Of a stretch of 64,000 nucleotides of DNA, positions 18,501 to 27,581 are shown piece after piece. The notes under the pieces were generated by a model. The model had not been told where the DNA came from, searched no databases, and saw only the letters and a program-made list of their open reading frames with translations. Positions within the stretch are counted from its first letter, which is position 1, and each line of letters begins with the position of its first letter. Origin of the DNA: Flavobacterium sandaracinum (GTDB taxonomy: Bacteria; Bacteroidota; Bacteroidia; Flavobacteriales; Flavobacteriaceae); assembly GCF_004349135.1 (NCBI RefSeq), contig NZ_SMFN01000007.1:128293-192292 (forward strand), read 5' to 3'. A program made the translations under genes and the position numbers.

Positions 18501-18541
18501 CTTGGTGTATCTCTGTGATGCCTTTGTGTAACTTTGTGAAA
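18501..18541 (+). promoter_or_regulatory. leader/promoter repeat, family D copy 1
   Basis: Text of the form CTTGGTGTATCTCTGTGATG then CCTTTGTGTAACTTTGTGAA ends 8 bases before the next start codon and contains TAACTTTG (18529-18536), a perfect -7 box. A related unit (CTTGGTGGTCTTTGATCCCT..CTTTGTGAAA) precedes the gene at 48807 in the same position. Confidence 0.5.
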
Positions 18542-18548
18542 CAATTAA

Positions 18549-19082
18549 ATGAAAACATTAAAAGGCGACAACATCTATATTCGTGCAATAGAGCCCAATG
18601 ATTTGGAGTTTGTGTATGCTATAGAAAACGACCAGAGCATTTGGGAAGTTAGTAATACACACACGCCTTATAGCCGGTTTTTAGTCAAACAATATTTAGA
18701 AAATGCTCATCAGGATATTTATGAAGCCAAGCAATTGCGATTGGCTATTTGTCAGGATCAGGATTTCCCCGCTTTGGGTTTGATTGATTTATTTGATTTT
18801 GATCCAAAGAACAACAGGGCAGGAGTTGGTATTGTTATCCAAGACAACGAAAACCGAAAACAAAATATTGGTTCCGAAGCTTTGGCATTATTAATTGAAT
18901 ATGCTTTTTATAATCTTAATTTACACCAATTATATGCAAATATAGGAACCGAAAATGAAGCAAGTAAAGCTCTTTTTACTAAATTTGGATTCGAAAGGAT
19001 AGGTGTAAAGAAAGACTGGACTTTTGTAAACGGAAAATACAAAGATGAAGCTATATTTCAATTGATTAATACTAAATTTTAA
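18549..19082 (+). CDS. GNAT-family N-acetyltransferase (SpeG/RimJ-like)
   Basis: 177 residues, GNAT fold. N-terminal IYIRAIEPNDLEFVYAIEND, and the acetyl-CoA loop region VGIVIQDNENRKQNIGSEAL followed by LHQLYANIGTENEASKALFTKFGFE, match the acetyltransferase_3/4 branch that includes spermidine and ribosomal-protein acetyltransferases. Substrate unknown. Its promoter seems to be supplied by the repeat at 18501-18541; mltG follows after 81 bases. Confidence 0.9.
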   Translation: MKTLKGDNIYIRAIEPNDLEFVYAIENDQSIWEVSNTHTPYSRFLVKQYLENAHQDIYEAKQLRLAICQDQDFPALGLIDLFDFDPKNNRAGVGIVIQDNENRKQNIGSEALALLIEYAFYNLNLHQLYANIGTENEASKALFTKFGFERIGVKKDWTFVNGKYKDEAIFQLINTKF

Positions 19083-19163
19083 AACGTTCAGTTATAATTC
19101 CCAATCTTTTAAACAGAAAGTACAGATTATAAACACTAACACTCCAACAAAAAAATACCACAA

Positions 19164-20204
19164 ATGAACATAAAAAAAATCATCACTATAGTTTCCGTAA
19201 TTTTAATATCACTATTAATGATATACGGATTGGTCATTTTACGTCAGATTTTTTCTTCCAACACAAAATTTTCGGAGAACGAAGTCTATGTTTATATTCC
19301 AACGGATTCAAAATATGATGATGTCAAAAAAATAATGGCACCTTATGTCGAAAACATGGAGCGATTTGATATGGTTGCCAGTAAAAGAGGCTATTCTGAT
19401 AATGTAATTCCGGGACGTTTTTTAGTGACAAAAGGAATGAACAGTTATGAATTGGTGAAAACCTTGCGACTTAATTCGGCTGTAAAGTTAGCTTTCAACA
19501 ATCAAGAACGAGTAGAAAATTTAGCGGGACGTGTAGGTTCTCAAATCGAAGCCGACAGTGTAGCGTTATTGAATTCGTTTAAAGATTCTATTTTTCTAAA
19601 AGAAAATGGATTCAACGAAGAAAACGTTTTGGCACTATTTATTCCAAATACATACGAGATTTATTGGAATACTACCGCTGAAAAGTTCCGCGATAAGATG
19701 ATCAAAGAATACCGTAATTTTTGGAATAAAGAAAGAGTTGCCAAGGCGCAAAAACAAGGGTTGACGCCAATTGAAGCAACTATTTTGGCTTCAATAGTGC
19801 ATAAAGAATCTGTTAAAAAAGATGAAAGACCTAGAATTGCAGGTGTGTATTTGAACCGTTTAAGAGCTGGAATGCCGTTGCAAGCCGACCCAACCGTAAT
19901 ATTTGCAATGAAAAAGAAATCGAATGATTTTAATCAGGTTATTAAGAGAGTTTTTTATAATGATTTGACGATGGCGCATCCTTATAATACCTATATGAAT
20001 GTTGGTCTGCCTCCTGGACCTATTGCTATGCCTGACATCACTGCGTTAGAAGCTGTTTTGGACCCTGAAAAAAACAACTTTATTTATTTCTGTGCCAGCG
20101 TAGAGCGTTTCGGATACCATGAATTTGCCGCCACTTTAGAAGAACACAATAAAAATGCCAAAAAATATTCGGATTGGATCAACAGTCAAGGAGTGAAAAG
20201 ATAA
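19164..20204 (+). CDS. mltG: endolytic murein transglycosylase
   Basis: Inner-membrane enzyme that cuts nascent glycan strands and sets their length. 346 residues: one transmembrane helix at about 5-27, a LysM-like subdomain, and the YceG/MltG catalytic domain with E215 in SIVHKES, followed by VYLNRLRAGMPLQADPTV and LPPGPIAMPD, all diagnostic. Full length for the family. The downstream gene starts inside or immediately after its 3' end, so they are cotranscribed. Confidence 0.96.
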   Translation: MNIKKIITIVSVILISLLMIYGLVILRQIFSSNTKFSENEVYVYIPTDSKYDDVKKIMAPYVENMERFDMVASKRGYSDNVIPGRFLVTKGMNSYELVKTLRLNSAVKLAFNNQERVENLAGRVGSQIEADSVALLNSFKDSIFLKENGFNEENVLALFIPNTYEIYWNTTAEKFRDKMIKEYRNFWNKERVAKAQKQGLTPIEATILASIVHKESVKKDERPRIAGVYLNRLRAGMPLQADPTVIFAMKKKSNDFNQVIKRVFYNDLTMAHPYNTYMNVGLPPGPIAMPDITALEAVLDPEKNNFIYFCASVERFGYHEFAATLEEHNKNAKKYSDWINSQGVKR

Positions 20205-21121
20205 TTTTGAAATTTAAAGTATTCCTTTTATTTTTCTTGTTTATTGGGTTCCAAGTTGGTTTCTCACAAAATCAGGAGGAAAGTTTTTTTAAACCCTCCG
20301 ATTCTTTAAATGCGAAAAGACAAAATTCCGTTATTATTTCGGAAGCAGTTTTGGCCACGGGAACTTTAATAGGCTTAAACCAACTTTGGTACGCCGAGTA
20401 TCCTAAATCTAATTTTCATTTTATAAATGACAATGCTGATTGGCTTCAGATGGATAAAGCCGGTCATGTGTTTTCGTCGTATCATTTGGGTCGGTTTGGT
20501 GCTGAAATGTTACATTGGAGTGGAGCTACTAAAAAAAATCAATTGATTTACGGTGCTGGACTCGGTTTTGCATTTTTAACCGCCGTTGAGGTTTTAGACG
20601 GATATTCCTCTGAATGGGGTGCTTCCTCTGGCGATATAATTGCTAACGCAGCTGGAACCGCTTTATACATTTCCCAAGAATTAATCTGGAAGGAACAACG
20701 CATTACCCCGAAATTCTCTTTTCATACTACGAAATATGCAAGTGAAAGACCGGAAGTATTAGGCGGTTCCTTCTCTGAGCAAATTTTAAAAGATTACAAC
20801 GGTCAAACGTATTGGCTTTCGGTCAATTTACATTCTTTTGCTAAAGGTTCTAAAATACCAAAATGGCTGAATGTTGCATTGGGATATGGAGCCGAAGGAA
20901 TGATCACTGGAAGAAACGAAAATAGAACCACTTTTTCAGCTTCAAATACACAACGGTTTAGACAATTTTATCTGAGTTTGGATGTCGATTTAACAAAAAT
21001 TAAAACTAATTCTCATTTTTTAAAGACCGTTTTTTCTGTTTTTAATACTATTAAAATTCCCGCACCAACCATCGAATTGAGGCGTTTCAACGAGGTAAAA
21101 TACCACTTCATCTATTTTTAG
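20174..21121 (+). CDS. DUF2279 (YfiM-like) envelope protein
   Basis: Member of the DUF2279 family of predicted outer-membrane or periplasmic proteins of unknown function; recognisable by WLQMDKAGHVFSSYHLGRF and EVLDGYSSEWGASSGDIIANAAGTALY. Two starts are possible: ATG at 20174, overlapping mltG by 31 bases, or TTG at 20207, which would place a compact signal peptide (KFKVFLLFFLFIGFQVGFSQ) right at the N-terminus and leave a 2-base gap to mltG. I favour the TTG on protein grounds but give the longer frame. The C-terminal part is beta-rich, as in a small barrel. Confidence 0.85.
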   Translation: MDQQSRSEKIILKFKVFLLFFLFIGFQVGFSQNQEESFFKPSDSLNAKRQNSVIISEAVLATGTLIGLNQLWYAEYPKSNFHFINDNADWLQMDKAGHVFSSYHLGRFGAEMLHWSGATKKNQLIYGAGLGFAFLTAVEVLDGYSSEWGASSGDIIANAAGTALYISQELIWKEQRITPKFSFHTTKYASERPEVLGGSFSEQILKDYNGQTYWLSVNLHSFAKGSKIPKWLNVALGYGAEGMITGRNENRTTFSASNTQRFRQFYLSLDVDLTKIKTNSHFLKTVFSVFNTIKIPAPTIELRRFNEVKYHFIYF

Positions 21122-21163
21122 AAAAGTTTAACTAACTGATTATCAGTATAATTATTTTTATTG

Positions 21164-21171
21164 TATCTTTG
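21164..21171 (+). promoter_or_regulatory. -7 promoter box
   Basis: TATCTTTG matches TAnnTTTG and is followed by GCG; the transcript would start about 40 bases before the ATG at 21218. Confidence 0.5.
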
Positions 21172-21217
21172 CGCGTAGAAATTTCATAACGGGACAGCGT
21201 TTGAAGAAAAACAATTT

Positions 21218-21859
21218 ATGATAAAGAAATGGTATTTTTATGCAAGTTTGACTGTGATTACAGTTTTTTTGAGCTCAGGTTTTAGACCTTTTAATTTGGA
21301 AACCAACCCTTGGTTTCTTATCAATGAAGAAGATGGTACACACTACTTATATCCATCTCAAGAACAAGAAGAATACACGAATTTAAACATCCCTTTTACC
21401 GGAAATTTTTTCATTGGTTTCAGAGAAGCGTTAGGCCATCGAGAATCAGAAAGCAAATACAAAAAAATTAATTCTTTAGGATATATGGGTAAATACCAAT
21501 TTGGTATTGAAACCTTAAAATCAGTGGGGATATACAATCGGTCTGCTTTTTTGAATAGCCCTGAACTGCAAGAAAAGGCGTTTTTAGCACTTTTGGCACA
21601 GAATAAATGGGAATTAAAAAAAGAAATTGAAAAATACGAGGGTACGATTTTGAATGGCATCCGTGTTACAGAATCTGGGATATTGGCAGCTGCTCACCTT
21701 GGAGGTGCGGGATCTGTAAAAAAATACTTTAGATACAAAGGCAAACGAAATTTTAGAGATGCTTATGGAAGTTCCGTACGTAGTTACATGAAAATGTTTG
21801 GAGGTTATGATACTTCGTTTATTGTTGCAGACAGCAATGCGAAAGCCAAAATCAGATAA
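21218..21859 (+). CDS. exported lytic-transglycosylase-like protein
   Basis: 213 residues with a signal anchor at 5-21. The segment HRESESKYKKINSLGYMGKY followed by QFG, with candidate catalytic Glu76, and the later SGILAAAHLGGAGSV are typical of lysozyme-fold lytic transglycosylases that cleave glycan chains; homologues in flavobacteria are often labelled LysM/peptidoglycan-binding. No LysM module is present here. It has its own promoter box and ends at a convergent terminator. Confidence 0.78.
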   Translation: MIKKWYFYASLTVITVFLSSGFRPFNLETNPWFLINEEDGTHYLYPSQEQEEYTNLNIPFTGNFFIGFREALGHRESESKYKKINSLGYMGKYQFGIETLKSVGIYNRSAFLNSPELQEKAFLALLAQNKWELKKEIEKYEGTILNGIRVTESGILAAAHLGGAGSVKKYFRYKGKRNFRDAYGSSVRSYMKMFGGYDTSFIVADSNAKAKIR

Positions 21860-21872
21860 TACATTATTGGAT

Positions 21873-21918
21873 AAAAAAAATAGGCTGTCACGCAAGGATT
21901 GACAGCCTATTTTTTTTG
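21873..21918. terminator. bidirectional terminator
   Basis: AAAATAGGCTGTC and GACAGCCTATTTT form a perfect 13-bp stem flanked by A and T runs on either side, between two convergent genes. Confidence 0.92.
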
Positions 21919-21928
21919 TATTATTAGA

Positions 21929-22447
21929 TTACTTTGCTTTAAGAATTTCTCCATTAGGGCGAACCAATAATTTAATGGTTTCCTTATCTTTTTTTATTTT
22001 TACGTTATATTGTTTTTTGATGATGTCTCCATCCTCTTGTGTGTAAACAAAACTATCATTTACTATAGACCAGCCCGGATATGTTCTGTAAATGGAGTAG
22101 ATTACTTCGCTAGGAAGGACTACATTTTTGAATTGTTCTACAACACGTACCAATTTTCCTTGTTCGTTGTAGGTAGCGGTTAACGATCCATTTTTTACCT
22201 CCATAACCACGAGATACTCTTCGTATCCTTCGGCATCTTTTCCTAAATCATAAGCGATGAATTTTTCTTCTACCATTTTGACTCTTTGGTCAGGATTATT
22301 ATCAGGGATATAAACTGAAAAATCAGTTCCTACTCTCTTAATTATCACTCCGGGTAATTCTTCTATTTTGATTTTTCCTTTATCCGTCACTTGAGCATTT
22401 ACTGCTAGTGTAACGCTTAAAAAAAGTATAATAATAAGTGCTTTCAT
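21929..22447 (-). CDS. exported PepSY-like (DUF2874-type) protein
   Basis: 172 residues with a signal peptide (MKALIIILFLSVTLAVNAQ). The second half shows the strand-helix-strand pattern of PepSY-like repeats: TATYNEQGKLVRVVEQFKNV, LPSEVIYSIYRTYPGWSIVND and YNVKIKKDKETIKLLVRPNG. Such small periplasmic proteins are common in Bacteroidota and have no proven role. Alone on its strand with a strong shared terminator. Confidence 0.72.
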   Translation of the reverse strand: MKALIIILFLSVTLAVNAQVTDKGKIKIEELPGVIIKRVGTDFSVYIPDNNPDQRVKMVEEKFIAYDLGKDAEGYEEYLVVMEVKNGSLTATYNEQGKLVRVVEQFKNVVLPSEVIYSIYRTYPGWSIVNDSFVYTQEDGDIIKKQYNVKIKKDKETIKLLVRPNGEILKAK

Positions 22448-22724
22448 AATATTTAAGTTTTTAAATTAATCAATTATTTTTGTTTTTACAATGTACTAAA
22501 AGATTCTAAGGCTTACATTTTACTTCCCCTTTTTAAATTCACTTAATTATCTAAATATCAGTATTTTAAAATATATTTTTTTTAAAAAAAATAATATTAA
22601 CATGTAAATTTAGTTTTTTAATTCAGGGTTTAGCGTTAATTTTTACTATAATTAATGTTAATAAAATCAATGAAATCAAATTTTTTTTAACAGGATTTAT
22701 AGGTTATTTAGTTTTAATTGAAAA
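22448..22724. other. very AT-rich intergenic region, no gene seen
   Basis: About 280 bases between the PepSY-like gene and the terminator of the methylmalonyl-CoA mutase operon. Long A and T runs; no ORF, tRNA or clear promoter box beyond what the minus-strand gene must use. Confidence 0.5.
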
Positions 22725-22757
22725 CAAAAAAACACCAAGCTTTCGATTGGTGTTTTT
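22725..22757 (-). terminator. terminator of the mutA-mutB transcript
   Basis: AAACACCAA and TTGGTGTTT pair over a GCTTTCGA loop with flanking A and T runs, 30 bases past the mutB stop. Confidence 0.85.
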
Positions 22758-22787
22758 AAAGTAAGATATACAGTAAGTTGCGTAAAT

Positions 22788-24926
22788 TTATTCGAAGCTA
22801 CCCATTAAAATCTCTAATATTTTTATAGCTGCTTCGCTAATTTTTGTTCCTGGTCCAAAAACGGCTACTGCGCCAGCATCGAACAAAAATTGGTAATCTT
22901 GTGCAGGAATAACACCTCCAACAACTACCATAATATCTTGTCGATCATATTTTTTAAGTTCTTCAATTACTTGGGGAACTAAAGTTTTATGCCCTGCGGC
23001 TAGAGAGGAAACACCCAGAATATGAACGTCATTTTCTACCGCTTGTTTGGCAGCTTCAGCCGGTGTTTGAAAAAGTGGGCCAATGTCAACATCAAAACCT
23101 ACATCGGCATAACCAGTAGCGACCACTTTGGCGCCACGATCGTGTCCATCTTGTCCCATTTTGGCAATCATGATTCTTGGGCGACGCCCTTCTTTTTTAG
23201 CGAATTCATTTGCCAATTGTTTTGCTTTTTCAAAACTTTTGTCGTCTTTTATTTCTTTGCTATACACACCGCTAAAGGATTTAATTTGTGCTTTGTATCT
23301 TCCAAAAACCGTTTCCAACGCATCACTAATTTCTCCTAAAGTTGTTCGGTTTCGTGCAGCTTCAACTGCGATTTCTAATAAATTCCCCTCACCAGTTTGT
23401 GCACAAAGGATTAATTTTTTCAGTGAATCCTGAACTTTTTCAGAATCTCTACTGGCTTTGATTCGATCTAATTGTTCCAGTTGTTGCTTGCGGACCATTT
23501 GGTTATCCACATCCAAAATTTGTAAAGGATCTTCTTTTTCTAATCGATATTGATTGACACCTACAATAATATCTTGGCCACTGTCTATTCTTGCTTGTTT
23601 TCTAGCCGCCGCTTCTTCAATTCTCAATTTAGGAATACCAGATTCGATAGCTTTGGTCATTCCGCCCAATTCTTCTACCTCTTCGATAAGTTTCCAAGCG
23701 TTTTCGGCGATTTCATTCGTCAAACTTTCAACATAATAACTTCCTGCCCAAGGATCGACGGTTTTGGTAATTTTAGTTTCCTCCTGTAAATAAAGCTGTG
23801 TGTTTCTGGCAATCCTTGCTGAGAAATCTGTTGGTAAAGCAATTGCTTCGTCCAAAGCATTGGTATGCAAAGATTGTGTTCCTCCAAAAGCGGCTGCGGC
23901 TGCTTCAATGCACGTTCGAGCTACATTATTAAAAGGATCTTGCTCTGTTAAACTCCAACCCGAAGTTTGACAATGCGTTCGCAACGCTAATGATTTATCG
24001 TCTTTTGGTTCAAATTGTTTGACCAGTTTCGCCCATATCATTCTTCCCGCACGCATTTTTGCAATTTCCATAAAATGGTTCATTCCAATCGCCCAGAAAA
24101 ATGATAATCGTGGAGCAAATTCATCAATTTTCATTCCTGTCGCTAATCCTGTTCTAATGTATTCCAATCCATCGGCCAGTGTGTACGCTAATTCAATATC
24201 GGCAGTGGCTCCTGCTTCTTGCATGTGGTATCCCGAAATTGAAATAGAGTTGAATTTCGGCATTTTTTTGCTGGTGAATTCAAAAATATCAGCAATGATT
24301 TTCATCGAAGGGGTTGGCGGATAAATGTACGTGTTTCGCACCATGAACTCTTTCAAAATATCATTTTGTATCGTACCGGAAAGTAACTCGGGTTTTACGC
24401 CTTGTTCTTCGGCGGCGACAATATAGAAAGCCATAATAGGTAAAACGGCGCCATTCATCGTCATGGAAACGGACATTTCATCCAGCGGAATTTGGTCGAA
24501 TAATACTTTCATATCTTCTACGGAATCAATTGCGACTCCTGCTTTTCCAACATCACCAACCACACGTTCATGATCGGAATCATAGCCACGGTGTGTAGGT
24601 AAATCAAAAGCGATTGAAAGTCCTTTTTGCCCTGCAGCTAAATTTCTTCTGTAAAAAGCATTACTTTCTTCAGCTGTCGAAAATCCTGCATATTGGCGCA
24701 CGGTCCATGGTCTTCGGACATACATTGTTGCGTAAGGTCCGCGTAAATTTGGTGCAAAACCAGCTCCAAAATCAAGATGCTTGATGTTATCAATATCTTG
24801 TTTCGAATACGTTGGTTTTAGTTCGATTCCCTCTGCGGTTAGAAATGCATCAGTAAGAGAATTTTCATGCTCCACTTTCAACGGTGTACTTTCTAATTTT
24901 ATATGTTGTAAATCTTTTCTTTTCAT
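22788..24926 (-). CDS. mutB: methylmalonyl-CoA mutase, catalytic (large) subunit
   Basis: Adenosylcobalamin-dependent interconversion of methylmalonyl-CoA and succinyl-CoA. 712 residues: the N-terminal TIM barrel ([20 protein letters not shown] near 65-85, [20 protein letters not shown]) binds CoA substrate, and the C-terminal cobalamin domain has D593-G-H595-D-R-G598, with H595 the lower cobalt ligand. Complete. The small-subunit gene lies 67 bases upstream on the same strand, giving the usual heterodimer. Links propionate, odd-chain and branched-chain degradation to the TCA cycle. Confidence 0.97.
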   Translation of the reverse strand: MKRKDLQHIKLESTPLKVEHENSLTDAFLTAEGIELKPTYSKQDIDNIKHLDFGAGFAPNLRGPYATMYVRRPWTVRQYAGFSTAEESNAFYRRNLAAGQKGLSIAFDLPTHRGYDSDHERVVGDVGKAGVAIDSVEDMKVLFDQIPLDEMSVSMTMNGAVLPIMAFYIVAAEEQGVKPELLSGTIQNDILKEFMVRNTYIYPPTPSMKIIADIFEFTSKKMPKFNSISISGYHMQEAGATADIELAYTLADGLEYIRTGLATGMKIDEFAPRLSFFWAIGMNHFMEIAKMRAGRMIWAKLVKQFEPKDDKSLALRTHCQTSGWSLTEQDPFNNVARTCIEAAAAAFGGTQSLHTNALDEAIALPTDFSARIARNTQLYLQEETKITKTVDPWAGSYYVESLTNEIAENAWKLIEEVEELGGMTKAIESGIPKLRIEEAAARKQARIDSGQDIIVGVNQYRLEKEDPLQILDVDNQMVRKQQLEQLDRIKASRDSEKVQDSLKKLILCAQTGEGNLLEIAVEAARNRTTLGEISDALETVFGRYKAQIKSFSGVYSKEIKDDKSFEKAKQLANEFAKKEGRRPRIMIAKMGQDGHDRGAKVVATGYADVGFDVDIGPLFQTPAEAAKQAVENDVHILGVSSLAAGHKTLVPQVIEELKKYDRQDIMVVVGGVIPAQDYQFLFDAGAVAVFGPGTKISEAAIKILEILMGSFE

Positions 24927-24993
24927 TTGTTTAGTACCAAATTACATGAATGCTGATGAATTTTCAATTTTGATTAGCCGAAATTTTTAAATG

Positions 24994-26358
24994 TTATTCA
25001 AGATCTAATCTTTCCTGTTCTATTTTTTCTGCCAAACGTTTTTCGATTATGGGCGTAATCAAAGTTTTTCTTGGTTTGACTTTTACAAAAGGAAACAACT
25101 CTAAATCATGTTTCATTTTGTCCTGTTTATTAGGATGTTTGTTTGTGCCTAATAGAATTTCTTTCCCAGAATCAAATAATTCCTGAGCTGCATCTGCACT
25201 TTCCTGAATTTTCCTTTTGATGATTCCGTCGTTAAGTTGTTTCAAGAAACCACCATTTGCTTCTATATCTTTGAACAAAGCCAATCCTTTTTCGGCTAAT
25301 TGATTGGTAAGATTTTCGATATAATAACTCCCGTCAGCCGGATTATTGACTTTGTCAAAATAACTTTCGTTTTTGAGAATCAACAATTGATTTCTGGCGA
25401 TTCGGTCGCCAAATTCATTGTCTTTGTGGTACAACGCATCATAAGGTAAATTAGCAATAGCGTCCGCTCCACCTATGATGGCACTCATACATTCGGTTGT
25501 GGTTCGCAACATGTTTACGTTATAATCGTATAATGTTTTGTTTCGTTTGGTTGGCGAAACGATGATGTTACAATCTAAGTTGTGGTTGTATTCCTTGGCA
25601 ATCAGATTAAAAAGTAAGCGCAACGCACGTAGTTTTGCAATTTCAAAAAAGTAATTTGTTCCAACGGCCACTTCAAAAACTATGGGTTGATTTATGGTTT
25701 CAATTCGATTGAAATATTCATTTGCCTGTCCTAAACTATACGCAATTTGCTGCACCATATTGGCACCTGCATTTTGATACAAAGCAGCATTGATGCTGAT
25801 TAATGACACTGATGGTGTTGCTGCCGAAAGTAAATTCAGTGTGTCAAAATTACTTTTTTCATTAGTTGTAAACCAGTTTCCATCTTTGGCTAATTGCCCA
25901 ATTGGATCCAGATTGCAAAAAATAATAGTATTATTTATCTTTGCGAAAGCGTCAATTTTTTTGACGAAATCGATTGAAATAAATCCAAGATTAAAATAAA
26001 TGGTTACTTTTTCTAATGGTAATTGCTCCAAAAGATTGGTAATATCAATTGATTCGTTTTCTATTGTAAACCGAAGGCTGTCCGCACCACGACTTAATGT
26101 GTCGAGCGCTCTCTCTATTGATTTTTGAACATCATAGACAAATATATTTTGACAAATTTTAAATTCAGACGCTTTAGTGGAAACAGGAAAAGCTTTAGTA
26201 AACTCATCTTTGTGGTAAAAGGGTTTTACCTGAATGTCTTCGGGAGAATTCCAAACTAAGGTTTCATTATAATCCGCTCCTTTGAGTTCAAACTGGATTT
26301 TTTGTTTCCATTGTTTGGAGGAAATTGGATCAAAAGCATCGAAAAGGTTTGCAGCCAT
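24994..26358 (-). CDS. mutA: methylmalonyl-CoA mutase, small subunit
   Basis: 454 residues, homologous to the mutB barrel (KQKIQFELKGADYNETLVW, NPADGSYYIENLTNQLAEKG) but it stops before the cobalamin domain and has no DxHxxG motif, so it is the non-catalytic partner. Small subunits in some lineages reach about 600 residues with a degenerate B12 domain; this one lacks that domain altogether, as is common in flavobacteria. It follows divIC by 48 bases and precedes mutB. Confidence 0.95.
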   Translation of the reverse strand: MAANLFDAFDPISSKQWKQKIQFELKGADYNETLVWNSPEDIQVKPFYHKDEFTKAFPVSTKASEFKICQNIFVYDVQKSIERALDTLSRGADSLRFTIENESIDITNLLEQLPLEKVTIYFNLGFISIDFVKKIDAFAKINNTIIFCNLDPIGQLAKDGNWFTTNEKSNFDTLNLLSAATPSVSLISINAALYQNAGANMVQQIAYSLGQANEYFNRIETINQPIVFEVAVGTNYFFEIAKLRALRLLFNLIAKEYNHNLDCNIIVSPTKRNKTLYDYNVNMLRTTTECMSAIIGGADAIANLPYDALYHKDNEFGDRIARNQLLILKNESYFDKVNNPADGSYYIENLTNQLAEKGLALFKDIEANGGFLKQLNDGIIKRKIQESADAAQELFDSGKEILLGTNKHPNKQDKMKHDLELFPFVKVKPRKTLITPIIEKRLAEKIEQERLDLE

Positions 26359-26406
26359 TTTTTGGTTGATTAAGTATGGTTTTGAATAATTAATGTTTTA
26401 ATTATT

Positions 26407-26730
26407 TTAGTTTTTTTCAATCGTGTCACCTTCGAATTCGATGATATAAATATCTTCACTATCTTTTTTCATATAGTATTTTTCGCGGGCGTATTTTTCT
26501 ATTTGTTCTGAATTTTTTAATTGCTTAATGTTCTTCTGATCTTTCTTTATTTCTTCTTTGTAATACGCCGCATTATCCTCTAAATCTTCAATTTGTTGAT
26601 CCAAAATACGATGATCAAAATACGAATAGTTGTCCAGAAAAATCATCCATGAACAAAAAAACAACAAAACCCAGACATATTTGTTACTTAGAAATTTAAA
26701 CCAAGACTTGTCTTTATACGGATTTGTCAT
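26407..26730 (-). CDS. septum formation initiator family protein (DivIC/FtsB-like)
   Basis: 107 residues: short basic cytoplasmic tail, one transmembrane helix at about 17-34 (YVWVLLFFCSWMIFLDNY), then a coiled coil (QIEDLEDNAAYYKEEIKKDQ) and the conserved C-terminal KYAREKYYMKKDSEDIYIIE. This is the FtsB/DivIC family, which joins FtsL and FtsQ in the divisome. It lies between udk and mutA, an order seen in flavobacterial genomes, so division and propionate genes probably share a transcript. Confidence 0.9.
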   Translation of the reverse strand: MTNPYKDKSWFKFLSNKYVWVLLFFCSWMIFLDNYSYFDHRILDQQIEDLEDNAAYYKEEIKKDQKNIKQLKNSEQIEKYAREKYYMKKDSEDIYIIEFEGDTIEKN

Positions 26731-26880
26731 TTTATTTTTTTTAACCCCGATTGAAGTTGAAATCCTTTTAGTAGGTGATGAGGACTAAGAAAGACTCACG
26801 TACTAATTGATTGCAATCTCATCATCAAGACGAGACGGGAAATAGCTCTTACTAATTATTACTCTAAAATTACAACTAAA

Positions 26881-27489
26881 TTATAGAATTTTCTGATTTA
26901 TTACTGCACGTACCACATCAATGGCTACAGTATTGTATTTGTCGTTTGGAATAATGATATCGGCAAACGCTTTAGTAGGTTCAATGAACTGTTCGTGCAT
27001 TGGTTTTAATGTGGTTTGATACCTATTAATAACTTCGTGCATATCGCGGCCTCGCTCTACAATATCGCGTTTCATCCGTCGGATTAATCGTTCGTCAGAA
27101 TCGGCATGAACGTATATTTTCACATCAAATAATTCTCTTAACTCCGGATTTGCAAGAATTAAAATTCCTTCTACTATCATCACTTTTCTGGGATGTGTAA
27201 AAACAGAATCATCAGTTCTATTGTGCGTTGCAAAAGAATAAACGGGTTGGTGAATGTTGTTTCCCTCTTTTAATTCTTTAAGATGTGCAACGAGTAACTC
27301 AAAATCAATAGCACGCGGATGATCAAAATTAATTAAAGCTCTTTCATCAAATGAAAGTCCGTGATTTTCTTTGTAATATGAGTCCTGAGAAATAATACCA
27401 ACTTCCGTTTGTGGTAATTCGTTCATAATCTGATGTACAACGGTTGTTTTTCCGCTTCCTGTACCACCTGCAATTCCTATAATGAGCAT
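26881..27489 (-). CDS. udk: uridine kinase
   Basis: Phosphorylates uridine and cytidine with ATP or GTP in pyrimidine salvage. 202 residues with the P-loop GGTGSGKTT at 8-16, FDHPRAIDFELL in the substrate lid and RDIVERGRDMHEVINRY near residue 145. Complete. First gene of the minus-strand run udk-divIC-mutA-mutB, though the 150-base gap to divIC leaves room for a second promoter. Confidence 0.96.
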   Translation of the reverse strand: MLIIGIAGGTGSGKTTVVHQIMNELPQTEVGIISQDSYYKENHGLSFDERALINFDHPRAIDFELLVAHLKELKEGNNIHQPVYSFATHNRTDDSVFTHPRKVMIVEGILILANPELRELFDVKIYVHADSDERLIRRMKRDIVERGRDMHEVINRYQTTLKPMHEQFIEPTKAFADIIIPNDKYNTVAIDVVRAVINQKIL

Positions 27490-27516
27490 AAATGTTTGGT
27501 TGTGTTTTTATGGATA

Positions 27517-27524
27517 CAAAAATA
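27517..27524 (-). promoter_or_regulatory. -7 promoter box of udk
   Basis: TATTTTTG on the minus strand matches TAnnTTTG, 28 bases ahead of the udk start. Confidence 0.45.
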
Positions 27525-27581
27525 GGAATTTAATCGGGAGCAGTTTTTGTTTTTTTAGGAAATATTGCTAATTTAATATAT

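Noticed and set aside
22788..24926. Split or frameshifted mutase subunits
   Set aside because: Both subunits are intact; the small one lacks a B12 domain as expected for the non-catalytic partner.
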